A stretch of DNA of 64,000 nt from Clostridium beijerinckii (lineage in GTDB: Bacteria > Bacillota > Clostridia > Clostridiales > Clostridiaceae): contig NZ_CP073653.1 of the NCBI RefSeq assembly GCF_018223745.1, positions 4,638,001 through 4,702,000 on the forward strand. The letters run 5' to 3'. The notes below the pieces were generated by a model, which was not told the origin of the DNA, did not search any database, and saw nothing but the letters and a program-made list of their open reading frames with translations. Below are positions 1 to 8,521 of this stretch, piece by piece. How positions within the stretch are numbered: the first letter of the stretch is position 1; each line of letters begins with the position of its first letter. The position numbers and the translations under genes are program-made.

Positions 1-302
1 ATACTCTCAGAATTCATTTTATTTGTTGTAATCAATCCTCTTATTAATTCTTTAATATTGAATATACTTGCATCATAATCCTCTTCAAATTCTTTAATTT
101 TATCCATATTACTTTTGCCCAAGCTATTGTTTTCTCCCGAAACATAGATATGAGCACTATATTCTCCAAGACTAATCAATTTATCTATTATATATGAATT
201 GAGTATTGTATTCTTAGACGCTAATTTTAAACCATTACATATTATATCCTCAGCCAAAATCATGCCAGGTTTACAATTAAACAATAATATTTTATGTTTC
301 AT
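1..302 (-). CDS. HD-GYP-type protein, N-terminal part (runs off the window)
   Basis: The reading frame starts with ATG at 302 behind an AGGGGTG ribosome binding site and stays open to the window edge, giving 100 residues. The start reads MKHKILLFNCKPGMILAEDI, then a GLKLASKNTILN segment. This 'PGM.LAEDI ... G..L...T.L' pattern is typical of the region just before HD-GYP cyclic-di-GMP phosphodiesterase domains. The catalytic domain itself lies outside the window, so function is inferred from the N-terminus only. Confidence 0.5.
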   Translation of the reverse strand, partial: MKHKILLFNCKPGMILAEDIICNGLKLASKNTILNSYIIDKLISLGEYSAHIYVSGENNSLGKSNMDKIKEFEEDYDASIFNIKELIRGLITTNKMNSES

Positions 303-474
303 AAAATTAATCACCCCTATCTACCTACATTAAACTTTATCATCAAATAATTCCTTTTTCAATAAAACAAATATAAATATAGTATATTTTTCCTTATATT
401 ATAACATAATAATACATTATATAACTTCGAATTTAAAATCTAGTAATTGCATTTATTAATAATAAACGTTAGTA

Positions 475-520
475 AAAGAAGCCTCAAAAATAATTTACCA
501 ATCATTTTTAAGGCTTCTTT
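475..520 (-). terminator. Rho-independent terminator after cysN
   Basis: The arms AAAGAAGCCT and AGGCTTCTTT, extended by A/T pairs, form a long hairpin. On the minus strand it is followed by a T-rich stretch. It lies about 50 bases past the cysN stop and closes the sulfate cluster. Confidence 0.85.
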
Positions 521-568
521 GATTTATTTTTTATATTCTGTATTTAAGACAACACCTTTATACATTTT

Positions 569-2257
569 CTATTTAGTACTATGAAAAACTACTCTTCTAT
601 AAGTTTCAAATCTAACCCATCTATTTAAGAAATCTCCTAGAGTTTTCTCGTTAGCTTCTTTATATTCATTCAAGAATTTTACAACTTCTTCATTAGAATT
701 TACCTTAACTTCAAATCCTCTGCCATTAATAACTGGAACTTCTTGATATTTATAATCGACAATAGATTTAATATCTGTAATTTTCTTATCACGTATTTCA
801 ATTACTATTGAGTCACGAAGAACTAGTAAATCAAAGTTATCTGGATATTTGTAGCTATCACCTTCTATTGGAAGCTCATCGCCTACAGTATAAGTCTTTT
901 CTTCTGGTTTATATTTGAATATAGATAAAGTTTCTGTATCATAATAGAATTCTTCAAAAATATCTCCTCTTGCTTTTAATTCATTATACTCAAAAGCAAA
1001 TTTTGCATTTTTAGTATCATTATTATGAACATCTTCTATAACACCACAAGCTGATGTCATATTAGTAACACGATCTATTAAAATAAGTTCTCCTAATGTT
1101 TTATGTGCATCAAACTTATCAACAACTATCTTTTCAGATAATAGAATATCACATGCCGCTATTTCATTTTTTGTTAAATAACCAGTTGGTAAATGCTCTC
1201 CTGTGTTGACATCAATTTTATATTTTACATCTGTAACAACACCAGTCAGCATCTTAGTACCTACTTTTACAAAATACTCTTTACCAGCCGTTAATTCCGA
1301 ATCATCCATCCAAAGAATCTTTGCACTAATTAACTTACTTGTAGTAATATCAGTTTCTTTTGTAAGTACACAGCCTCTTGATACATCAACTTCTTTATTA
1401 AGCTGTATTGTAACAGATTGACCTTTTCCAGCACTTTGCGATTCCTTATCGGTAATATGAATACTTTTTACTAATGCTTTTTCATTACTAGGAAGTGTTG
1501 TAATTTCATCTCCTACAGAAATGCTTCCAGCTTCAATTTCCCCTTGGAACCCTCTAAAAGTATGATTTGGTCTACATACTCTTTGAACAGGCATATAGAA
1601 ACCTTCTTCGGATTTACTATCAATCTCTACATTTTCTAGATATGGTAAAAGTGCTTCCCCTGCATACCATGGAGTATTTTCTGACTTCTTAGTAACGTTA
1701 TCCCCTTCCGTAGCTGATACAGGAATTATATGAACATTTTCTAATGAAAGTTCATTTACTAATTCTTTAATTTGCTCTTCAATTTCTAGAAATCTTTCTT
1801 GACTGTAGCCTACTAAATCAATCTTATTAACTGCAAATACAAAATTCTTTACACCCATTAAGGAACAAATTCTTGCATGTCTTCTTGTTTGAACAAGTAC
1901 CCCTTGCTTTGCATCTATTAATATAATAGCAAGCTCTGCAAAGGATGCACCTACTGCCATGTTTCTAGTATATTCTTCATGTCCTGGAGTATCTGCTACT
2001 ATAAAACTTCTATTATCAGTTGTAAAATAACGATATGCAACGTCTATTGTAATTCCTTGCTCACGTTCCGCCATTAAACCATCTAATAATAGAGAATAGT
2101 CTATTGCTCCGCCTCTACTTCCAACTTTGCTATCTAATTCTAAAGCTTTTTCTTGGTCTGCATATAAAAGCTTTGAATCATATAAAATATGTCCAATAAG
2201 AGTAGATTTTCCGTCATCTACACTACCACATGTTATAAACTTTAATAAGCTCTTCAT
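569..2257 (-). CDS. cysN: Sulfate adenylyltransferase subunit 1 (CysN, GTPase)
   Basis: With CysD it makes adenosine 5'-phosphosulfate from ATP and sulfate, driving the reaction with GTP hydrolysis. The G1 motif GSVDDGKST is near residue 10, followed by DTPGHEEY (G3) and NKID (G4), then the elongation-factor-like beta domains. I start it at ATG 2257 (MKSLLKFITCG), one base after the cysD stop, because the frame further upstream only reads through cysD; a GAGAGAGGGG site precedes it. It has 562 residues against about 475 for E. coli CysN. The extra C-terminal segment of roughly 120 residues contains no P-loop, so this is not a CysNC fusion. Operon with cysD. Confidence 0.95.
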   Translation of the reverse strand: MKSLLKFITCGSVDDGKSTLIGHILYDSKLLYADQEKALELDSKVGSRGGAIDYSLLLDGLMAEREQGITIDVAYRYFTTDNRSFIVADTPGHEEYTRNMAVGASFAELAIILIDAKQGVLVQTRRHARICSLMGVKNFVFAVNKIDLVGYSQERFLEIEEQIKELVNELSLENVHIIPVSATEGDNVTKKSENTPWYAGEALLPYLENVEIDSKSEEGFYMPVQRVCRPNHTFRGFQGEIEAGSISVGDEITTLPSNEKALVKSIHITDKESQSAGKGQSVTIQLNKEVDVSRGCVLTKETDITTSKLISAKILWMDDSELTAGKEYFVKVGTKMLTGVVTDVKYKIDVNTGEHLPTGYLTKNEIAACDILLSEKIVVDKFDAHKTLGELILIDRVTNMTSACGVIEDVHNNDTKNAKFAFEYNELKARGDIFEEFYYDTETLSIFKYKPEEKTYTVGDELPIEGDSYKYPDNFDLLVLRDSIVIEIRDKKITDIKSIVDYKYQEVPVINGRGFEVKVNSNEEVVKFLNEYKEANEKTLGDFLNRWVRFETYRRVVFHSTK

Positions 2258-2258
2258 C

Positions 2259-3158
2259 TTAGAAATACCCCTCTCTCTTTCTTCTTTCCATACTACCTGC
2301 TGCTTCACTATCAATAACTCTAGTTGTTCTTTCAGATGATACGGCACTAAGGGTTTCCTCAATAATAGCATCCAAAGTAACTGCATCTGATTCAAAACCA
2401 CCTGTTAATGGATAACATCCAAGTGTTCTGAATCTTATTTTCTTATGTTCAACTTTCTCACCTGGTAATAGTTTTAATCTATCGTCATCTACCATAATTA
2501 TATTGCCATCACGTTCAATGCATGGTCTTTCTTTTGCAAAATATAAAGGAACTATATCAATATTTTCACGCTTTATATATTGCCATATATCATTTTCAGT
2601 CCAATTTGAAATTGGAAAAACTCTCATACTTTCACCTTTATTTATTTTAGTGTTATAAAGCTTCCACATTTCTGGTCTTTGATTTTTAGGATCCCATGCT
2701 TGCGCTTCATTTCTAAAAGAGAAAATTCTTTCCTTTGCACGAGATTTTTCTTCATCACGACGTCCTCCACCAAAGGCTGCTGTAAATCCATATTTACTTA
2801 ATCCTTGTTTTAAAGCTTGTGTCTTCATGATATCAGTATATGCTGATCCGTGATCAAAAGGATTAATCCCTTGCTTTATACCTTCTTCATTTGAATGGAC
2901 AATCATCTCAATTCCTAATTTTTCTGCTGTCTTATCACGAAATTCGATCATTTCTTTAAACTTCCATGTTGTATCTATATGCATGAAAGGAAATGGTGGC
3001 TTTTCAGGATAAAATGCTTTCATTGCAAGATGTAACATAACTGAACTGTCTTTACCAATTGAATATAGCATTACTGGCTTTTCACATTCTGCTGCTACTT
3101 CTCTAATAATATAAATTGCTTCTGCTTCTAATTTATCAAGATGTGATAATTCGCTCAT
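2259..3158 (-). CDS. cysD: Sulfate adenylyltransferase subunit 2 (CysD)
   Basis: Catalytic subunit of ATP sulfurylase, 299 residues (E. coli CysD 302). The PP-loop motif SIGKDSS is at about residue 34, and the conserved GGGRRDEEKSRAKERIFSFR segment lies mid-protein. It is separated from cysN by one base, so the two are probably translationally coupled. It follows aprB after a 370-base spacer filled with repeats, so it may have its own promoter or depend on read-through. Confidence 0.96.
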   Translation of the reverse strand: MSELSHLDKLEAEAIYIIREVAAECEKPVMLYSIGKDSSVMLHLAMKAFYPEKPPFPFMHIDTTWKFKEMIEFRDKTAEKLGIEMIVHSNEEGIKQGINPFDHGSAYTDIMKTQALKQGLSKYGFTAAFGGGRRDEEKSRAKERIFSFRNEAQAWDPKNQRPEMWKLYNTKINKGESMRVFPISNWTENDIWQYIKRENIDIVPLYFAKERPCIERDGNIIMVDDDRLKLLPGEKVEHKKIRFRTLGCYPLTGGFESDAVTLDAIIEETLSAVSSERTTRVIDSEAAGSMERRKREGYF

Positions 3159-3204
3159 ATATTAGTCCCCCTATTTGCTAATTTAAATTTTTAAATATAC
3201 TTTT

Positions 3205-3535
3205 CAATTCACAATTCACAGTTCGCAATGCACAATTGTGGAATAAATTACTTCGTAATTTATTCAAATGTTCTTTATTACGCTTTGGGCTTTTTCTAAG
3301 TGAAGTGTTTTTATTTGCAGCATAGCTGTTTTTTTTATATGAATGATCTTGGTTGCAGCATAGCTGCTTTTTTTATATAATTGATCTTGGTTGCAGCATA
3401 GCTGCTTTTTTCATATAAATGATCTTGATTGCAGCATAGCTGCTTTTTTCATATGTGTATATTTTTTCTGAAAAGCCTATAGGCTTTTCCTCCTTAATTG
3501 TGCATTGATAATTGTGCATTGTGAATTGATTCTAA
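3205..3535. repeat. MITE-like intergenic element with inverted ends
   Basis: The gap between aprB and cysD begins with CAATTCACAATTCACAG plus AATGCACAATT, and ends with AATTGTGCATTGTGAATTG. The two ends are imperfect inverted copies of each other. Inside are perfect palindromes such as GAATAAATTAC-TTC-GTAATTTATTC and AAAAGCCTATAGGCTTTT, and the 38-bp tandem array listed separately. The element begins right after the aprB stop codon. End sequences of the same type recur near 19930 and at 50034-50160. Confidence 0.6.
3317..3468 (+). repeat. Four 38-bp tandem repeats, each a small hairpin plus T-run
   Basis: GCAGCATAGCTG starts at 3317, 3355, 3393 and 3431, an exact 38-base period. Each unit has the palindrome GCAGC-ATA-GCTGC, a run of six or more T, and a spacer of the form ATAT.ATGATCTTG. 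On the plus strand every unit looks like a miniature terminator. The same palindrome recurs at 17737-18015. Confidence 0.85.
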
Positions 3536-3849
3536 TATTGATTTGAATCTTTACGGTTTATTTCGATAGAATGCTCTGTTCCATCAGTTTCTTCAATCTT
3601 CCAATCTGCAATATCATCTTTAAATTTAACTGTAAGTTTGCTTCCTCTTCCACCCATATCTGCTCCTAGATATAATGAAATGGAACCTGTAGGGCATTCT
3701 TTTATGCAAGAAGAGCATCCCCAACAATCTTTAGGATATTTTATATATACTTTCTTGCCATCTTCAGTTGATTTTATAAGACTTCCTGGACACACAGCTA
3801 AACATCTTTTGCATCCTATGCATTTATTTTTATTAATTGCTATGCTCAT
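3532..3849 (-). CDS. aprB: AprB-like ferredoxin subunit of APS reductase
   Basis: 105 residues with two [4Fe-4S] motifs: CIGCKRCLAVCP near residue 10 and CWGCSSCIKECP near residue 43. It probably passes electrons to the flavin of AprA for reduction of APS to sulfite. I start it at ATG 3849 because GGAAGAGGTG lies six bases upstream; an in-frame GTG at 3858 is possible but too close to that site. It overlaps the end of aprA by 17 bases. It is shorter than dissimilatory AprB proteins (about 150), so only the cluster-binding core is conserved. Identity rests on context plus motif pattern. Confidence 0.8.
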   Translation of the reverse strand: MSIAINKNKCIGCKRCLAVCPGSLIKSTEDGKKVYIKYPKDCWGCSSCIKECPTGSISLYLGADMGGRGSKLTVKFKDDIADWKIEETDGTEHSIEINRKDSNQY

Positions 3850-5539
3850 ATGTTTCACCTCTTCCCACTAAATCTCTATATAACATTTTAAGTTTGCCAT
3901 CTATAAGCTTCGAATTAACATATTTTAACCATTCATCGCTTTTCTCTGGATAATCAAGGTTTTCTGCAAAGCTGTGCCATCTAGTTTCTTTTCTCGCTTT
4001 TAAATGGGCAATTACAGATTTACAAAGAGTAAGTCTCTCTTTTAACTCATATACAAACATCAATTCATGCATATCTTCTGCATAAAGATTTTCACTCAAT
4101 TTCTCAATTTGCTCAATTTTCTCCATTGCAAGTTCAAGTTGCTTTTCATTGAACTGATAACTACTTCCAATTCCGCCTGCATAAGTATCCATTACCTTCT
4201 GCATTGCTTCTTCAAGTTGTTCAAAATTGAATATCTGATTTTCAGAGTTTAGCACTTTTTCAACTTCTGATTTCTTTTTCTTTATAAGTAAATCTTCTTC
4301 AGTTGTTGATAAAGTAACAACATCTTTATCACTATTATTTATTGCTTCAACTGCTGCCTTTGCTGCAATCTCACCTTCTACTAGTGCTCCTGTAACATAT
4401 TTTTGTGGGCATCCACCAGCTACATCACCTGCTGCATAAAGACCTTTTATTGTAGTTTCTCTTTTGGTATCAACCCAATATCCACTAGCAGTATGTCCAC
4501 CTACTATGTATGGTTCTGTTCCTTCAATTTCTACATTTTGCTCACTTGGATTTTTTCCTGATTCTATCCATTTTAAAGTTTGACTAGGAGCCATGTTTAA
4601 ATATGCTTTCTTTAATTCTTCATCTTGAGCAGAAGTAATACCTTCCGTTCTTAAATAGCAAGGCCCTCTTCCTTCTTGATTTTCCTTTACTGTTCCATAA
4701 ACTCTTTCTGATGTAGTTAGACCATATTTTGTTTCATAAACTTCTCCTTTTGAATTTACCTGCTTTGCGCCTACACCTTGAGCAATTGTACCCGTTGGTG
4801 CAATCGTGTCTTTACATCTCAAAGCAATAAATCTCATTTCAAAAGTAGTCATTTCAGCCCCTGCTTCTATTCCCATAGCATACCCTGCACCAGTGTTGAA
4901 AGGAGGATACCACATTTTATGTCTTGAAAAGCCTGGATTGTTAGGTTTATAAAGACCTGCTGCTCCACCAGTTGCGCATATTACTTTTTTTGCTTTAATT
5001 TCATATAGAATTTCTTCTTCTACACCAACTGCAAAAGCGCCAAGTATCTGATTATCTTTTACAATATAATCAATAACATTAACTTGATTCATAACAGTAA
5101 CATCGTTTAGTTGCTGCACTGCATCTGCTAAAATAGGTTTAATGTTTTCACCGTTAATTTTTATATTTCTATTTCCTCTAGCCACATATTCGCCATTTTC
5201 ATCTTTTAAGATAACAAGCCCTAAATCCTCTAACTTTTTTGTTACCTTATTTAAACCTTGTGACATTGTAAGAAGTAGATCTTCACGCACAATATTATCT
5301 GCATCTTTTTTAGCGTAATCCACATAGTCTTCAGGCTTTCTTCCTTTAACTATGTATGCATTGATTGCATTTACTCCGGCTGCTAAGCACCCACTTCTCT
5401 TAATATTAGCTTTTTCAAGTATAAGTACGGATGCATTAGAATTTTCACGTATGGTTAAGGCCGCATAGCACCCAGCAGTACCTCCTCCAATAATTAATAT
5501 ATCAGTTTCTAATTGTTTTACTTGAACGTTCTTACTCAT
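3833..5539 (-). CDS. aprA: AprA-like flavoprotein subunit of APS reductase
   Basis: 568 residues of the fumarate reductase/AprA flavoprotein family. The FAD-binding Rossmann motif IIGGGTAGCYAAL is at about residues 15-27. Later motifs include ATGGAAGLY and, near residue 350, VGGHTASGYWVDT followed by GLYAAGDVAGG, which is typical of the family's flavin site. AAGGAGATATGCT precedes ATG 5539. It sits between the sulfate transporter genes and aprB/cysDN, so it most likely reduces APS to sulfite for assimilation. Family alternatives such as succinate/fumarate or L-aspartate oxidase are less likely because of this context. Confidence 0.85.
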   Translation of the reverse strand: MSKNVQVKQLETDILIIGGGTAGCYAALTIRENSNASVLILEKANIKRSGCLAAGVNAINAYIVKGRKPEDYVDYAKKDADNIVREDLLLTMSQGLNKVTKKLEDLGLVILKDENGEYVARGNRNIKINGENIKPILADAVQQLNDVTVMNQVNVIDYIVKDNQILGAFAVGVEEEILYEIKAKKVICATGGAAGLYKPNNPGFSRHKMWYPPFNTGAGYAMGIEAGAEMTTFEMRFIALRCKDTIAPTGTIAQGVGAKQVNSKGEVYETKYGLTTSERVYGTVKENQEGRGPCYLRTEGITSAQDEELKKAYLNMAPSQTLKWIESGKNPSEQNVEIEGTEPYIVGGHTASGYWVDTKRETTIKGLYAAGDVAGGCPQKYVTGALVEGEIAAKAAVEAINNSDKDVVTLSTTEEDLLIKKKKSEVEKVLNSENQIFNFEQLEEAMQKVMDTYAGGIGSSYQFNEKQLELAMEKIEQIEKLSENLYAEDMHELMFVYELKERLTLCKSVIAHLKARKETRWHSFAENLDYPEKSDEWLKYVNSKLIDGKLKMLYRDLVGRGETYEHSN

Positions 5540-5584
5540 AGCATATCTCCTTTTTTAAGGTCCATATTTTTTGATTGTGCCGTG

Positions 5585-6649
5585 TTAAATAAATACAGAC
5601 ATTTCTTCTGTTTTAATCTTATTTTCCACAACATTTGCACTTTTTTCATCAAATGCATAAACTCTATGGATTAAAACGAAAACTTCTTCACCAATTTTTA
5701 ATTCTTCATCTTCCAGGCTACGATATCCATAAAATATTTGATTCCCTACCTGTACATCTATTTCAAGATTATTCCCTCTAAATGCAATACCTTTTACAAT
5801 TCCTTTTTCTGCTGCAAGAGGAGTCAAAATCTCCTTATCATTTTTAGCAATTTGTATAAATTCAGGACGTACTATTGCCTTTGTTTCTTTAGGGTTTACA
5901 ACTTCAAATCCTTTTAGCTTAGTATAATCATCTATTAGATTCGATTCACCAATAAATTGCGCTACGAAATGAGTCTTTGGATTCTTATATATCTCAACTG
6001 GACTACCTTTCTGCTCAATTTTCCCTCTATTCGTTATTATTATTTCATCTGCTACTTCTACCGCTTCATCTTGGTCATGGGTTACAAAGATACTTGTTAT
6101 TCCTAATTTAGATATTGTTTCTCTAAGCCATCTTCTAAGTTCTTTTCTTACCTTCGCATCAATTGCTGCAAAAGGCTCATCTAGTAGTAATAGCTGTGGA
6201 TTAGGGGCAAGTGCTCTAGCAAAAGCTACACGTTGTCTTTGTCCACCAGACAATTGACCTGGATACCTTTTTTCAAGCCCCTTAAGACCAATAAGTTCTA
6301 TAAGTTCCATAACTCTCTCATGTATATAATCTTTTTTAGCTTTTTGTACCACAAGACCAAACGCTACATTATCATAAACTGTCATATGACGAAATAGAGC
6401 ATAACTTTGAAATACGAAGCCAATTCCTCTTTTTCCTGGTTCTATATCATTGACTTTGACTCCATTAATAATGATATCTCCTTCATCTGGAGTTTCAAGA
6501 CCTGCTATCATTCTAAGTATAGTAGTCTTACCACTTCCACTTGGGCCTAAAAGGCCAATCAATTTTCCCTGCTCTATTCTAAAACTAACATTGTCAGATG
6601 CCTTATAATCTCCGAATTTTTTATTAATATTCTTTAGTTCCACATACAT
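5585..6649 (-). CDS. cysA: Sulfate/thiosulfate ABC transporter ATPase
   Basis: 354 residues. Walker A GPSGSGKTT is near residue 35, signature LSGGQRQRVAFARAL near 130, Walker B LLLLDEPFAAID, and switch histidine in FVTHDQDEA. The C-terminal third is the TOBE-like regulatory region typical of CysA/PotA ATPases. It is the cytoplasmic motor for the CysT/CysW permease pair. Of the overlapping ATGs downstream of AAGGGGG, the in-frame one at 6649 is used. It lies five bases after cysW and 45 bases before aprA. Confidence 0.95.
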   Translation of the reverse strand: MYVELKNINKKFGDYKASDNVSFRIEQGKLIGLLGPSGSGKTTILRMIAGLETPDEGDIIINGVKVNDIEPGKRGIGFVFQSYALFRHMTVYDNVAFGLVVQKAKKDYIHERVMELIELIGLKGLEKRYPGQLSGGQRQRVAFARALAPNPQLLLLDEPFAAIDAKVRKELRRWLRETISKLGITSIFVTHDQDEAVEVADEIIITNRGKIEQKGSPVEIYKNPKTHFVAQFIGESNLIDDYTKLKGFEVVNPKETKAIVRPEFIQIAKNDKEILTPLAAEKGIVKGIAFRGNNLEIDVQVGNQIFYGYRSLEDEELKIGEEVFVLIHRVYAFDEKSANVVENKIKTEEMSVFI

Positions 6650-6654
6650 ACATA

Positions 6655-7485
6655 CTAGACCCCCTTCTTAGTTTTCCATTCCACAATATTACGTAATATC
6701 AATACCATAACTGCAATAATTACCAATATAGAAGCAACTGCGAAAGCTGCTGAGAATTGATATTCGTTATATAAAATTTCAATGTGTAATGGAAGAGTAT
6801 TTGTCTTTCCTCTAATATGACCAGATACCACTGATACTGCCCCAAATTCTCCCATTGCTCTTGCTGCACAAAGTATTACTCCATATATAAGTCCCCATTT
6901 AATATTAGGAAGAGTTATTTTTCTAAATATATTAAATCCATTAGCTCCCATCATCGCTGCTGCTTCTTCTTCATCAGTTCCCTGAGCGTTCATTAAAGGT
7001 ATTATTTCTCTCGCTACAAACGGAAAGGTTACAAATATTGTTGCTAATATTATCCCTGGTACAGCAAACACTATTTTTATATTATTTTGAACTAAAATAT
7101 TTTCTAAAAAACTCCCTTTTCCAAATGTTAATACGAATATTAATCCTGCAATAACAGGTGATATTGCAAATGGCAGATCAATTAAAGTTCCTAGCAGGTT
7201 CTTCCCTCTAAATTTAAATTTTGTTATAGCCCACGCAATGCATATACCAAATATAGTATTCATGATTGTTGCTATTAACGTAGATATTAATGTAAGGTTC
7301 ATAGCTTTAAGAGTATATCCCTCTGAAATTGCTTTAATATATGCACCAAACCCTTTAGCCAAAGCTTCAGAAATTATAGATATCAGTGGAATAATAAGCA
7401 TTAGTATAAGAAAAAATATGCTTATACCTATCAAACCGTATTTTAAGAATTTATTTTCACTTCTATTCATTGATGTTTTTTTCAC
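6655..7485 (-). CDS. cysW: Sulfate ABC transporter permease CysW
   Basis: 276 residues with about six hydrophobic segments and the binding-protein-dependent permease loop 'EEAAAMMGANGFNIFRKITL' that docks on the ATPase. GTG at 7485 is the start, seven bases after GAGGTGA. Directly downstream of cysT and upstream of cysA, so it forms the membrane heterodimer with CysT. Confidence 0.93.
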   Translation of the reverse strand: MKKTSMNRSENKFLKYGLIGISIFFLILMLIIPLISIISEALAKGFGAYIKAISEGYTLKAMNLTLISTLIATIMNTIFGICIAWAITKFKFRGKNLLGTLIDLPFAISPVIAGLIFVLTFGKGSFLENILVQNNIKIVFAVPGIILATIFVTFPFVAREIIPLMNAQGTDEEEAAAMMGANGFNIFRKITLPNIKWGLIYGVILCAARAMGEFGAVSVVSGHIRGKTNTLPLHIEILYNEYQFSAAFAVASILVIIAVMVLILRNIVEWKTKKGV

Positions 7486-7497
7486 TTACTATTCACC

Positions 7498-8322
7498 TCA
7501 TATCTGCTTTAATTTACTATTGTATAGTTGAATTCCATTTATAACGAATAATATTAAGAATGAAGCACCTAACATAACTAAAGCTATAGCCGTAGCACCA
7601 CTATAGTCGTATTGCTCCAATCTTGACATAATTAAAAGAGGTGCAATTTCTGTTTTCATTGGAAGATTTCCTGCGATAAAAACTACACTTCCATACTCAC
7701 CAACACCTCTTGCAAATGCTAAACCAAATCCAGTTAATAATGGTGCTGATATTTCTGGAAATATTACTTTGCAAAAAGTTCTTAATCTACTAGCTCCAAG
7801 CATTGCTGCCGCTTCTTCATATTGTCCGTCTAAATCTTCAAGAACTGGCTGAATTGTTCTTACAACAAATGGAATTCCTATAAATGTTAAGGCTATAACA
7901 ATTCCTAAAATAGAAAATGATGATTTTATTCCAAATGAATAAAGTATTTTTCCTATCCAACCATTCTCAGAATATAAGGTAGTAAGTGAGATACCTGCAA
8001 CAGCTGTTGGTAGTGCAAATGGTAAATCAATTATTCCGTCTATAAATCTTTTAAATGGAAAATCGTATCTAACTAAAACCCACGCCAAGATAACCCCGAA
8101 TACGCTATTTATTATCGCTGCTATAAATGCAGCCCCAAAACTCACCAAGTATCCGTGTAATGTTCTAGCATTTAATACTGTACTAAGAAATTTATCTAAT
8201 CCCATTCCCCCTGACTTTATGACTAAAGCTGATAAAGGAATTAAAACTATAAGGCTTAGGTAAACAAGAGAAAAACCCATTGTCAGTCTAAATCCAGGAA
8301 TAACTCTTTTTGTCTTGCTCAT
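7498..8322 (-). CDS. cysT: Sulfate ABC transporter permease CysT (CysU)
   Basis: 274 residues, about six membrane segments, and the coupling loop YEEAAAMLGASRLRTFCKVI near residue 185. The frame is open upstream (in-frame ATGs at 8328 and 8355), but AGTGGGGG directly abuts the 8328 codon. The ATG at 8322 (MSKTKRVIPGF) has the correct six-base spacing, so it is chosen. Its paralogue CysW follows after 12 bases. Confidence 0.93.
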   Translation of the reverse strand: MSKTKRVIPGFRLTMGFSLVYLSLIVLIPLSALVIKSGGMGLDKFLSTVLNARTLHGYLVSFGAAFIAAIINSVFGVILAWVLVRYDFPFKRFIDGIIDLPFALPTAVAGISLTTLYSENGWIGKILYSFGIKSSFSILGIVIALTFIGIPFVVRTIQPVLEDLDGQYEEAAAMLGASRLRTFCKVIFPEISAPLLTGFGLAFARGVGEYGSVVFIAGNLPMKTEIAPLLIMSRLEQYDYSGATAIALVMLGASFLILFVINGIQLYNSKLKQI

Positions 8323-8521
8323 ATTCATCCCCCACTCTAAAAAAATAATTACCATATTAAAAAACTTCTCTGATACCTAGCCACTTTTATCTTCCTCTTA
8401 TCTAAGTTAGATATAAAACTGGCAATCTCCCAGATTTGATTCTCCTTGATTGTATAAGTTCAACTAAAATTCTTTTTGGCATCCACCACTGAATCAATTT
8501 TAACTTTATACTCTAATATTC

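Noticed and set aside
569..2257. CysNC fusion with APS kinase
   Set aside because: The C-terminal extension has no second P-loop and is too short for a kinase domain.
3317..3468. CRISPR array for the 38-base tandem repeats
   Set aside because: The units are directly adjacent with no unique spacers, and no cas genes are near.
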